IMG/VR virus record: IMGVR_UViG_3300044655_000081 | Span: 1-58,346 of that record | Source of the DNA: a virus | Length of the DNA stretch: 58,346 nt | Direction: 5' to 3' (one strand) | Shown here: one piece after another, positions 23,934 to 32,923 of the stretch | Layout: the number at the start of each line of letters is the position of its first letter | Position numbering within the stretch: the stretch's first letter is position 1 | The notes under the pieces: model-generated | Seen by the model: only the letters and a program-made list of their open reading frames with translations | Databases searched by the model: none | Told to the model about the DNA's origin: nothing | Position numbers and translations under genes: made by a program

Positions 23934-25162
23934 TAGTTGCCCTTCTTGAGTTCTTCAATCTCTCTAGAGAGTTCTTTGATTGCTTCAATTAGAAGTGGAA
24001 CAACACGTTCGTATTTTACTGCTTTGATTCCATCTTCTCTTGTGGCAACTGCTTCGGGTAATACTTTTTCTAGTTCCTGAGCAATGACACCGACATCGTG
24101 CTTACGTGTAAAGTATCCATCTTCACCACCTCTAGTGGTAAGATAGTCATCATTCCAATCAAACTCGACACCACTAATAGAGTTAACTTTTGTTAGTGCA
24201 TTAGGAATTACTGTAACATTATGTTTAAGACTAATATCAGAACTGTAATATCCGGTAACGTCACCATACACATATAGTCCTTTATCGCTTCCCTGAAATA
24301 GAGCGACCGCTGCATTTTTACCATTGTAGACAGTAACGTTTCTGAATTGAGTTGTACCCCCATTATATCCATTATAGTTAATTGAAACTTGAGCAACACC
24401 GTTATAGTTATAACCACCAACAATACGGTCTGCTTCGAGTTGAAGTGAATTAACTCCAGAATCAAATCTAAGACTTCCATTAAATATGACACCATCAGTA
24501 TTAGCAAGGGCACTATTTGCTTTAGCGAAAGCGGGTGTGTTTATTCTCAGAGAATATGCATTAGAAGAAACACCGACATAGTTGGCATAGTTATTGGCAT
24601 TTGATGCTGTTGAGTTTGCCCATGTGTTTGCTCTGGTACCAATAGTATTGGCATAAGTGTTAGCATACCCCACTATTACATCAGAATAAGAATTTGCATA
24701 AGTACCAATGGTATTTGCCCATGTGTTTGCTCTAACACCGATTGTATTTGCATATGAGTTGGCAGCGGTGCTGCCAGAAAGTGTGCCAATCTGCTGAGAT
24801 GTGTATGAATTTGCAGAGTCACCGACATATTCAGCGTAAGTATTGGCTGATGTTCCTATACGAACAGACAAAGCATTAGCGGATGTGCCAACAGTATTAG
24901 CCCAGTTATTAGATGCACGAGTAGAAGTTATTACTGCATAGTTATTGCCTGCTGTGCCAACAGTATTAGCCCAAGTATTAGCACCAATAGATGTATTGTA
25001 TGCTAGTAGATTAGCGGCGTTTGCTTTTGTAAATCCACCAGAAGAATTAGCAACACTGTTATATGTTAAAGTATTTGCCTGATCCAACGCAACAATAATC
25101 TGATTTGTTCTGACACGCCATGTATCAAATGTGTCTGTTAGTGCTATGTTTGCTAATGCCAT
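23933..25162 (-). CDS. Second tail fibre with C-terminal S74 chaperone
   Basis: The 409-residue protein starts ALANIALTDTFDTWRVRTNQ, an N-terminal fibre attachment motif (lTDTF..WR..tN) frequent in T4-like phages. It continues with NTWANTIGTxANSYA repeats, then a short beta segment. The last about 110 residues are an S74 chaperone very close to that of the 7892-10423 fibre: YYSSDISLKHNVTVIPNALT, SISGVEFDWNDDYL, KHDVGVIAQELEKVLPEAVA, KAVKYERVVPLLIEAIKEL. The Ser-Asp cleavage site is kept. Two fibres in one locus thus share one folding device, probably by duplication. Confidence 0.88.
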   Translation of the reverse strand: MALANIALTDTFDTWRVRTNQIIVALDQANTLTYNSVANSSGGFTKANAANLLAYNTSIGANTWANTVGTAGNNYAVITSTRASNNWANTVGTSANALSVRIGTSANTYAEYVGDSANSYTSQQIGTLSGSTAANSYANTIGVRANTWANTIGTYANSYSDVIVGYANTYANTIGTRANTWANSTASNANNYANYVGVSSNAYSLRINTPAFAKANSALANTDGVIFNGSLRFDSGVNSLQLEADRIVGGYNYNGVAQVSINYNGYNGGTTQFRNVTVYNGKNAAVALFQGSDKGLYVYGDVTGYYSSDISLKHNVTVIPNALTKVNSISGVEFDWNDDYLTTRGGEDGYFTRKHDVGVIAQELEKVLPEAVATREDGIKAVKYERVVPLLIEAIKELSREIEELKKGN

Positions 25163-25163
25163 T

Positions 25164-25415
25164 TTACTTTACCAGTCCTTTGAGCAATTCTTTGATTTCA
25201 GCCATGTCATTCTTCAGTTGTGATATATCTTCTTTCATATTATTTAGTTCGATTGATTTCATCCGTTTTTTCTTATATGCTTTAAGAGAGTCAATATCCT
25301 TATTGATGATAGAGCCTTCCGGGGTTTTGTAGAACCCCGAAACCTCTGTTGGTGTGTCGATCATCACTTTTTTATCAGGCTCTCTATCAGGATAAAAACA
25401 TTCTATCAAGTCCAA
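25164..25415 (-). CDS. Small protein with C-terminal coiled coil (TTG start)
   Basis: The start is TTG at 25413-25415, with AAGGGG seven bases upstream, giving MDLIECFYPDREPDKKV and 83 residues. The N-terminal half may be globular (TEVSGFYKTPEGSIINKD). The C-terminal half is helical: MKSIELNNMKEDISQLKNDM followed by AEIKELLKGLVK, a short heptad coiled coil. It precedes the S74 fibre by two nt. I do not recognise the family. It could join a fibre to the large protein encoded upstream. Confidence 0.65.
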   Translation of the reverse strand: MDLIECFYPDREPDKKVMIDTPTEVSGFYKTPEGSIINKDIDSLKAYKKKRMKSIELNNMKEDISQLKNDMAEIKELLKGLVK

Positions 25416-25426
25416 TTTAACACCCC

Positions 25427-28400
25427 TTATAGTTGTAGAGCGATTGCTCTTAGATCAGCAATTCTTGGGAAGATTGCACTACTATCAGACTTTAGTCCAA
25501 TCTTAATCTGGAACTGTTTGAATCCAGAGAATGTTGTACCGACTGAGTTAGTGTATCCAACAATAGGATCTCCAAGATCATTTGTACCAGAATACATACT
25601 ACTTGGTAGTTTGAAGTTATATTCTCTCCAATCTTTTCTGTTTGATAGTGAAGAATAGACTGATGAGTTTAATGGTACTTCAATCCATTGTCTCTGCCAG
25701 ATTGGTTCAAAATCTTCTGCATTTGAAACACGGACATAAACAATGAAATCAGAGTTTGATGATGGTGGACGATAAGCAGAGAGAATGATTCTTAGATCCT
25801 CTGCATCTTGTCCGTCAGCAAGTGTTACAACTTGAGAGATATACTTATTCTTCAAACCACCACCAGATGCATTAGTTTCACCGGCTGTATTGGCATTGAT
25901 CAAGTTTCTGTGATAGATAGAATATGTCTTGCCAACATCAAGAACTGGTGATAGATAGTCAGATGTTGTTGATAGTGATACCTTGACTCTGTTTGAAGGT
26001 ACACTACCATAGGAGCCTATCTCGGTTGATCTTGAATAGATTGCCATCTCATTATCATAATCAATATTGGTGCTTGGTGGGACAGCAATGTAGTCCGAAG
26101 CGATACCAGTATTGCTTCTAGTTGACATAGCAAAGTCTAGATATGTTCTATTGAAGTCAATATATCTTGGTTCAAAACGAGTTGTTGCATACACATACTT
26201 AGAAATAGTTCCGACTGAGGATGTGTTTGATGAAAGTATTCCTGTTAGAATATCATTAGCGGTAAACAATCCATTTGAATCTTTTAGAACTAGTGAAGTT
26301 GTGTTCGAAACATTTAGTTTTGACTTAGAACTATAAATCTCACCAGTTGGTGTTGTCTTTAGTAGAACTGTTGATGTAACTGTTCCATATACAGTACCGT
26401 TAGCATTAGCAAAACTTACTGTTTCACCAGCAGTATAACCAGTACCGGATACTTTATAGTTACCACCACTGATAGATACTACGCTAGTATTAACACCAGA
26501 GGTCTGACCAATAACTCTATCACCAACAATGATAACTCTGGATGGTGATGAAAGACCTAGTGTATCATTACCGTTGATCATTTCACCGAACCAAGATGTG
26601 TTAGCAGAACTTCTTCCAGGATCTGGTAGTTCAATAAACTCTCTTGTTTGGTTACCAAGAACAACTTCACCGATAACGTTTGTATCGAATACTGCACGAT
26701 TGAACTTAACCTTTAAGTCAACTCTAGGAACAGCATCCCAATCTGTATTGTTATTGGTTGTGAATAGTGTACCAGTTAGTGGTCTCTCATTTACAGGCTT
26801 CTTAGTGATGATATCATTATCACCAAGAACTGAAACATACATGTAATAGTTTGGATTAATGCCCTGTGTATGAATAACGAAAGCATATTCGGTATTATTC
26901 ATCAAGAATACAGGAACTTTAAACTTAACGTTTGTTGCAACTGAACCGTCATCAGATACATTGACTTCAGAAGTAGTCATGAATACTTCTGAATATGGTA
27001 CTTGAACAGTTGTGATATTACCAGCATTGTTCATGGCACGAATTTCGAACCAGACACCCTTAACAGGATCTTTGCCAGCAAAATAAACATCAACGCTTGA
27101 TAGGAACATACCTTCATCACCGTATAGAGATACTAGTTTGAAGGAGTATGCCATACATGAACCCATCCATGCTAGTGGATAGTTGACTGAAACACCACCA
27201 CCAGAGTTTTTTGTTACAACTTTAACATTTGCTAGTTGTGTGTTTGATGTATTGGCATAGTTTAATACTGCTGTTGTTGATGATGGACCATAATCGATAC
27301 CATTCTTAACTTCGGTAACGATAGTACCGGTTGACATCACAGTATCTTGTTTATACTGTGTTGTGCCCTGTGAGTAGAAATGTGTCATTGCGGCAGATGT
27401 AGCGTCTTTGTCATTTGTAGGACTATCTGTTACAACTACTTCCTTCGTTCCTGTTCTGAAGGTTTTGCTACCATCAGCAGGTAGTCTTAGAATAGCATAT
27501 AGGTTACCATCTTCATCAGAATAGAGTTTGTCACCTTCTGTTCCATCTTTCCATAAAAGTTTGTTCATTGTGATGGCACCAATTGATGATTCAAGTGATG
27601 ATGGTACTCCAAGAATACCAAGAGCAGGAGCAGCAGGTGTGATATAATCATTCATCAATACACCATCAAAGTAAACAAAATGCTTTGTTGATGCTTTAAG
27701 TCCCTTAGCATGAAGGGTAATTGTCTGTGGTCTAATGTCTGCAATAGGAGCAACATTTACAACCTTATCACCTAGACTATGTGTTTCTGTCTGAATACTT
27801 TGGAAAGTTTCCTGCATCGATCTAGACAACTGAGTAGTTGTATAGGTCTGATAGTTGTATGTGTCATTTGTTGTAACATAATTATTGTATGTTGTATCAG
27901 TTTTAGTAACAGCAGCATAATTTCTTTCAACAAGTCTCCAACCAACAAAGAAGTCTGGTTCAATTGACGAGGTAGAATATGCTGGTGAAATGACTGTAGT
28001 ATTATTACCAACTAGAACCCAACCGTTGTCTACTTTTGTAGAAGAAACCAATACCGGTTCTGATTTGGTGACACCGGTAACGTTTGATTCGTATGCACCA
28101 TATACAACGCTATATGGTGTAATATCTTCGTCTGTAGGACCGAAATAAACTTTCTGTGCATTTAGACGTTCTGTATTGACCCAATAGTCTGCATCTGGAC
28201 TTAGGAACAGTTTACCCAAGAACTTATAGACAGTTGTTTCAACGTTTCTGAATGTGGTTGCATAAGGTTGTTCTGCAATCGTTTCTTCTGTGTGTGGTAG
28301 AAGAACTAGATTACCAACTTGAACAGAATTGGTGTTAGAATAAACATCGTAACCGATCTGTGCAACGTCACAAATTGGTCTGAGTGATCCTTCCTTAGGA

Positions 28401-31400
28401 TCGTAGCAGATGTGATGATCAGGATTTGCTGCATCAGAGGTTGCGAAACTAGTGAATGTATCAACGAAGATACCATTCTTGAATCTATCGTTTCCGTTTT
28501 CGTCAAGAATTTTAAGATCAGCAGCAGCCTTCTCTAGTAGAGATAGACTGACATAGTTTTCTAAATTATCAACACGCTGCTTGATAACACCAATATCTCT
28601 CATGGTGTATCTTACATATGATGTTCTTCTAGAATAACATGCCAAGTCTGGTCTGCGAAGAATACTTGCATAGTTTGGTGATATTGATGGATATGGAGAT
28701 ACATATACTCTAGCACATGACATCAATTCTTCTGGGCAAACAGGAGTTACTGGCTTGGTTGATGGAGCACCCTTGATTACTCTGAATTGTCCACGAACGT
28801 CAACAGCAACAATATCAATTCTTCCTAGATATTTCTGATAATCAAACATCACTGGTTGAGATTCTGCTGGGATTCTAAGACCATTTGAGTCAGACTGGAA
28901 AGTTGTTGGTGCTGCTGTTGGATTTGTTGTTGCACCAGCAACGGTTGTTGCATCAGCAGCAGTATTTACATATACTGGTCTAAAGTCTAGATAGTTTCTG
29001 AGATCGAAACCAATGCCATAACCACTATAATTATAAAGTGGAATCTGGGCAGTTGTAATCTGGTCTGCTAGTGTGTTAACATCGTTAATTGGATAAGAGT
29101 CAACGGAGAAATAACCAACACCTAGTGTATAGTCTGGTTGGAAATAATCCAACTCAACTAGTAGATAAGTTCCTGATGCTAGAGCAGCCTTAGGTGTAAC
29201 ATAGCCATGACCATAGAAATCATTTCTCTGACCATCATCGATTTCGAAGTCACTTGTTACATTAGTTCCTTCAGAGGATGATGTGGAGAAGTCAGATGCT
29301 TTAGACCAAATGTTTTTGACTTTGAATACATCAGAGAAACCTATGTCATAAGGACCGGTCAAGCCATTAGGATGAGTACCACAATTAATCTTGATATATC
29401 TGCTTAACTTTAGGTGTTTAGCAACTTCTCTGGCACTTGATCTAGAAACTGTATATGATACAGTACCACTTCTGGATGAAACTAGTGATTCTTTAAGATC
29501 AAATGTTAATGAACTTGATGTGGCCACAACTTCTCTTTCCGCACCAGTGGCATATCCAACACCTGATAGATCAATCATGTCACCAGCGGTATAAACCTTA
29601 ACCATAGTGTCACTTGCTAGTGTCGGAAGATTCTGAGTAACAGTTAGAACAGTATCACTAGTAATATTATTGATGACATAAACACTACCTGGTGTTCCAG
29701 AGAAGCGTAGTTTATCACCAACGTTCAAACGTGTGAATTGTGTTGATGTACCTGTTAGAGTCTTGGTGCCACCACCAGATACAGTTGTACCTAGGATTGC
29801 GATATCAAATGATTCATTGATCGTCAAGAAAATGTCTTGCTTGTCTGCACTTGATAGTGTAGTAGATCCGTATGGGAAGAACTCTGTATCAACTGTTTCT
29901 GAAACAGCAAAGGTACCACCTGAGGTGATGGTAACATCCTTTGTTCTCTTGAATGAGAATGATGTATCAACAGTTCCGTCATACGATCTAATGTTCTTAA
30001 TGTCGGTTGAGCCGACATGATACAATAGAGGTACAGTTGATTCTTTGATAACTGCACTACCAGAAGATAGCACAACGTCAGCAACGACGTTTGCCGTTGA
30101 AACATTCTTTTTGAATACGCTTCTAACACTAGAGAACGCATTTGTTCCTAGCATGTTAACGTCCATTAGATGAACTCTGATTTCACCATTTGCTGTACCA
30201 AGTGAACCACTAGTTCCTCTTGAAAGTGATTTTACTTTAGCAGTACCGATTTTGGTACCAGTAGGACCACCGACTGAACCAACACCGCTAGAAACTCTGG
30301 CTTGTGCTGTGTTATAAAGATCGATTGGTGTGCCTAGATTTAGATTCCATGCACCAACTGCTTCTTTAACTGTAACATAATTACCTAGTTTAGAACTTAC
30401 AATCTGTCCATTGATATTAGCATATGTTGTCGCTTTTTCTGCAATGACATGAGTTGAACCATTGGTGTTAATCTCGTAACCCTTAACATATGCTTTACCC
30501 TTTTCGATCTGGTAAGCAAGTAGGTTAGAATCACCACCCTGATCTAGTTTTAGGTAACCGTCATTTGTTCCATTATTAAGATGTTCTTTAACAACAACGT
30601 TAAAACCAGAAACGTAATAGTCACCAGATTCATCACTGGTGCGTCTTGCTAATTCATCATTGACAATATTATATGTAGGACGTTCTGCAACCTCAGATAC
30701 GTTGCTATTTCTAATAATGAATAGATTAACGTAATTTGGTGGTGCAGCAGGATCATCAATTTCAAGTCTAGTTAGTGTTGGGATAATCTTAAAGCGATCA
30801 GCACCTGGTGCTGCATAATTAGATGATTCTAGTGCAGGATCAAGTAGTGTTGCGTCCTGTGATGCATCAACAATCTGTTCTGTCAATACGAATCCAACCT
30901 TACACGTTGGATTAGTTCCGTATCTATCAATAGCGACTGTCTGCTTTGTATGGTGAATGAAATGTTGCTTACAGAAACGAACACCTTCATTGATTGTGAA
31001 GATTGTTCCTAGACCGGTTGGCGCTGTATTACCAACAACTAGAGTGCCGACGTTTGCAATTAGTGGTTCGTTAGCAGCGAAAACAACTTCACCGGTGTTA
31101 GCATTACCTGAACTATAGGTAACATATAGTGTCTTTGGCTTGTCTGTACCTTCAGCACCGTCTAGGACGAGATTGACGGTTGCTTGAATGCCAGTTACCT
31201 GACCTGTTACTACTTGATTCTGAAATAGGCTAATATCAACGTCATTACCGTTTGTATCTTTATCACCGACTTTAATATAATTTGCACCGAAATCAATATT
31301 ATATTTACCACCAAGAACCATGCTTCCTTCTTTAAACATATGTTGACCAAACTTCTGAATCTGGTCCTGAAGCATAGACTGAATCTGTGTTAGTTCTCTT

Positions 31401-31561
31401 GATTGAACTGAGAAGCCAGGCTTGAATAGGATTCTGTGATAGTTTTTACCGTCGTCAAAATCATCATAATAAGGATTTACATTGAAGTTAGTAGTGATAG
31501 GGCTTACGTTTGAGTAGTAAAACTCATTGTTAGCATATACATCGGTGCCGTAATCAGCCAT
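25427..31561 (-). CDS. Very large DUF4815-like virion/baseplate structural protein
   Basis: The 2044-residue protein opens with VSPITTNFNVNPYYDDFDDG, KNYHRILFKPGFSVQSREL and TQIQSMLQDQIQKFGQHMFK. That opening is the DUF4815 signature seen in large T4-like structural proteins. The domain continues for about 1000 residues (YDIGFSDVFKVKNIW, YLGRIDIVAVDVRGQFRVIK, MRDIGVIKQRVDNLENYVSL). Later parts are beta-rich with ISGGNYKVSGTGYTAGETVS and a C-terminal VGTTFSGFKQFQIKIGLKSD. It is encoded between gp8 and the fibre genes, where T4 has wedge genes 9-12, so it probably forms the outer wedge or fibre socket. It may replace gp10-like functions; this is inference. Confidence 0.85.
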   Translation of the reverse strand: MADYGTDVYANNEFYYSNVSPITTNFNVNPYYDDFDDGKNYHRILFKPGFSVQSRELTQIQSMLQDQIQKFGQHMFKEGSMVLGGKYNIDFGANYIKVGDKDTNGNDVDISLFQNQVVTGQVTGIQATVNLVLDGAEGTDKPKTLYVTYSSGNANTGEVVFAANEPLIANVGTLVVGNTAPTGLGTIFTINEGVRFCKQHFIHHTKQTVAIDRYGTNPTCKVGFVLTEQIVDASQDATLLDPALESSNYAAPGADRFKIIPTLTRLEIDDPAAPPNYVNLFIIRNSNVSEVAERPTYNIVNDELARRTSDESGDYYVSGFNVVVKEHLNNGTNDGYLKLDQGGDSNLLAYQIEKGKAYVKGYEINTNGSTHVIAEKATTYANINGQIVSSKLGNYVTVKEAVGAWNLNLGTPIDLYNTAQARVSSGVGSVGGPTGTKIGTAKVKSLSRGTSGSLGTANGEIRVHLMDVNMLGTNAFSSVRSVFKKNVSTANVVADVVLSSGSAVIKESTVPLLYHVGSTDIKNIRSYDGTVDTSFSFKRTKDVTITSGGTFAVSETVDTEFFPYGSTTLSSADKQDIFLTINESFDIAILGTTVSGGGTKTLTGTSTQFTRLNVGDKLRFSGTPGSVYVINNITSDTVLTVTQNLPTLASDTMVKVYTAGDMIDLSGVGYATGAEREVVATSSSLTFDLKESLVSSRSGTVSYTVSRSSAREVAKHLKLSRYIKINCGTHPNGLTGPYDIGFSDVFKVKNIWSKASDFSTSSSEGTNVTSDFEIDDGQRNDFYGHGYVTPKAALASGTYLLVELDYFQPDYTLGVGYFSVDSYPINDVNTLADQITTAQIPLYNYSGYGIGFDLRNYLDFRPVYVNTAADATTVAGATTNPTAAPTTFQSDSNGLRIPAESQPVMFDYQKYLGRIDIVAVDVRGQFRVIKGAPSTKPVTPVCPEELMSCARVYVSPYPSISPNYASILRRPDLACYSRRTSYVRYTMRDIGVIKQRVDNLENYVSLSLLEKAAADLKILDENGNDRFKNGIFVDTFTSFATSDAANPDHHICYDPKEGSLRPICDVAQIGYDVYSNTNSVQVGNLVLLPHTEETIAEQPYATTFRNVETTVYKFLGKLFLSPDADYWVNTERLNAQKVYFGPTDEDITPYSVVYGAYESNVTGVTKSEPVLVSSTKVDNGWVLVGNNTTVISPAYSTSSIEPDFFVGWRLVERNYAAVTKTDTTYNNYVTTNDTYNYQTYTTTQLSRSMQETFQSIQTETHSLGDKVVNVAPIADIRPQTITLHAKGLKASTKHFVYFDGVLMNDYITPAAPALGILGVPSSLESSIGAITMNKLLWKDGTEGDKLYSDEDGNLYAILRLPADGSKTFRTGTKEVVVTDSPTNDKDATSAAMTHFYSQGTTQYKQDTVMSTGTIVTEVKNGIDYGPSSTTAVLNYANTSNTQLANVKVVTKNSGGGVSVNYPLAWMGSCMAYSFKLVSLYGDEGMFLSSVDVYFAGKDPVKGVWFEIRAMNNAGNITTVQVPYSEVFMTTSEVNVSDDGSVATNVKFKVPVFLMNNTEYAFVIHTQGINPNYYMYVSVLGDNDIITKKPVNERPLTGTLFTTNNNTDWDAVPRVDLKVKFNRAVFDTNVIGEVVLGNQTREFIELPDPGRSSANTSWFGEMINGNDTLGLSSPSRVIIVGDRVIGQTSGVNTSVVSISGGNYKVSGTGYTAGETVSFANANGTVYGTVTSTVLLKTTPTGEIYSSKSKLNVSNTTSLVLKDSNGLFTANDILTGILSSNTSSVGTISKYVYATTRFEPRYIDFNRTYLDFAMSTRSNTGIASDYIAVPPSTNIDYDNEMAIYSRSTEIGSYGSVPSNRVKVSLSTTSDYLSPVLDVGKTYSIYHRNLINANTAGETNASGGGLKNKYISQVVTLADGQDAEDLRIILSAYRPPSSNSDFIVYVRVSNAEDFEPIWQRQWIEVPLNSSVYSSLSNRKDWREYNFKLPSSMYSGTNDLGDPIVGYTNSVGTTFSGFKQFQIKIGLKSDSSAIFPRIADLRAIALQL

Positions 31562-31574
31562 TTAAATCGTCCTT

Positions 31575-32900
31575 TTAGAATTTCAGAATTATTTTGAAGT
31601 CCTCGACTTGATCGGAGGACCTCTGGATTGGTGATATATTGTTTATATATAGTAAGTTTCCGGTATAACGTTTCATTTCAGATGTTTCGACCGAACTCAA
31701 GAAACGTGAAGCGGTACTTGTTACACCATTAACCAATTCAGATGATGGTGTACCTCTTATATTTGACAGTTTTAGAATATTATTTGCAGAGTCCCATTCA
31801 ACAACATTTCCTGAAAAGGTCGATGCTGCTAGTGATAGTCCCTGATATACAACTTCATCCTCGATATAATCGACAGATGATCCATTCAATGTAATCTTTG
31901 TTAACTGACTGACCGCAGTATTAGACATTGTTTCTGTACCATCATAGATCAATGGATCTTCAAGCAATGTCACTTGTCTATAGTCATTAGTGGTGACAAT
32001 CTTACCACCTTCAGATGACTTAACTCTAGTATTGATCAATAGATTAGAACCACCAAGTTCGGTTAGCGGATCAGAACCATGTCCACCTCTAGGACTAATG
32101 ATTGCTCTAGCAACCGCACCAGAGCCAGTAGCAGATGAAACAGTAACATTTGCGTATGTATAATTGATACCAACGTCAGTCATGACGATTGATTCAACGA
32201 TATTTGATGTTGTGTTGCGAACTGCTATAGCAGCAGCATCAGAACCGTCACCAGAGATTATTATTGTGATATCGTTGCTTGTGTATGAAGAACCGTGATC
32301 GGTTAAAACGATGCTATGAATGCCACCTCTAACAGCATTATTCTGAACGCTCCACTGTAGAGAGCCGTCGTTCACTGTTAGTGTCTTAACCGGAATATAA
32401 TCATCGGTAACGAAACGTAGAATTTCTTCGTTAGATACGGTATACATATACTTCCAGATATAACCATCTTCTGTTTGAAAGTCTGTGGTTGTTAGAATTG
32501 AAATAGGCTTTGATGTTGATTGTGCACCATAGTTATTAGCGATACACTTATAAACATTCCAATCATCAGTGACAACAAAAAATTCATTAGTGTCTGACTT
32601 GAGAGTTTTTGAATCGAGCGAGTCATCATAAGCAGCATATACTGTTCCTGATGACCAATCAAATCTAGGTACAACATGTCTAATGTCATTACCGCTAATC
32701 TTCTTAGCAGCAATCATGTTATCCCACACACTATAATATGAGTCAACACTAGTGTCTGCCTGAACAGGAGATGCTTCATTTGCCCATGCGGTTGACTTAC
32801 CAAAAGTCAAATAGACGTTTGATGCTGTGGGTTCTGAAACAGATTCTTTAAACTGTTTAGCGTTGAATACTTGAAGATATTTTGAAAATACGGATGACAA
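31575..32900 (-). CDS. 8: Baseplate wedge protein gp8 (TTG start)
   Basis: The start is TTG at 32898-32900 with AGGA six bases upstream. Matches to T4 gp8 include NVYLTFGKSTAWANEASPVQ, DIRHVVPRFDWSSGTVYAAY, NEFFVVTDDWNVYKCIANNY, TEDGYIWKYMYTVSNEEILR and a C-terminal TGNLLYINNISPIQRSSDQV EDFKIIL. gp8 dimers bind gp7, gp10 and gp6 in the wedge. The protein is 441 residues against 334 in T4. The extra part (about 195-400) contains Gly-rich repeats (LTDHGSSYTSNDITIIISGD) like those in gp6 and gp7, and a VVYQGLSLAASTFSGNVVEW domain like those added to gp14 and gp15. Confidence 0.92.
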   Translation of the reverse strand: MSSVFSKYLQVFNAKQFKESVSEPTASNVYLTFGKSTAWANEASPVQADTSVDSYYSVWDNMIAAKKISGNDIRHVVPRFDWSSGTVYAAYDDSLDSKTLKSDTNEFFVVTDDWNVYKCIANNYGAQSTSKPISILTTTDFQTEDGYIWKYMYTVSNEEILRFVTDDYIPVKTLTVNDGSLQWSVQNNAVRGGIHSIVLTDHGSSYTSNDITIIISGDGSDAAAIAVRNTTSNIVESIVMTDVGINYTYANVTVSSATGSGAVARAIISPRGGHGSDPLTELGGSNLLINTRVKSSEGGKIVTTNDYRQVTLLEDPLIYDGTETMSNTAVSQLTKITLNGSSVDYIEDEVVYQGLSLAASTFSGNVVEWDSANNILKLSNIRGTPSSELVNGVTSTASRFLSSVETSEMKRYTGNLLYINNISPIQRSSDQVEDFKIILKF

Positions 32901-32923
32901 GTCGTTTCCTCTCTATTCTTTTA

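Noticed and set aside
25318-25340. CGGGGTT/AACCCCG hairpin as a terminator
   Set aside because: It lies inside the 83-residue coding frame in conserved-looking codons and has no following T-run on the minus strand; an attenuator cannot be excluded.
31600-31630. GTCCTC/GAGGAC inverted repeat near the end of gp8 as a terminator
   Set aside because: It is within gp8 codons for the conserved C-terminus and lacks a T-run.
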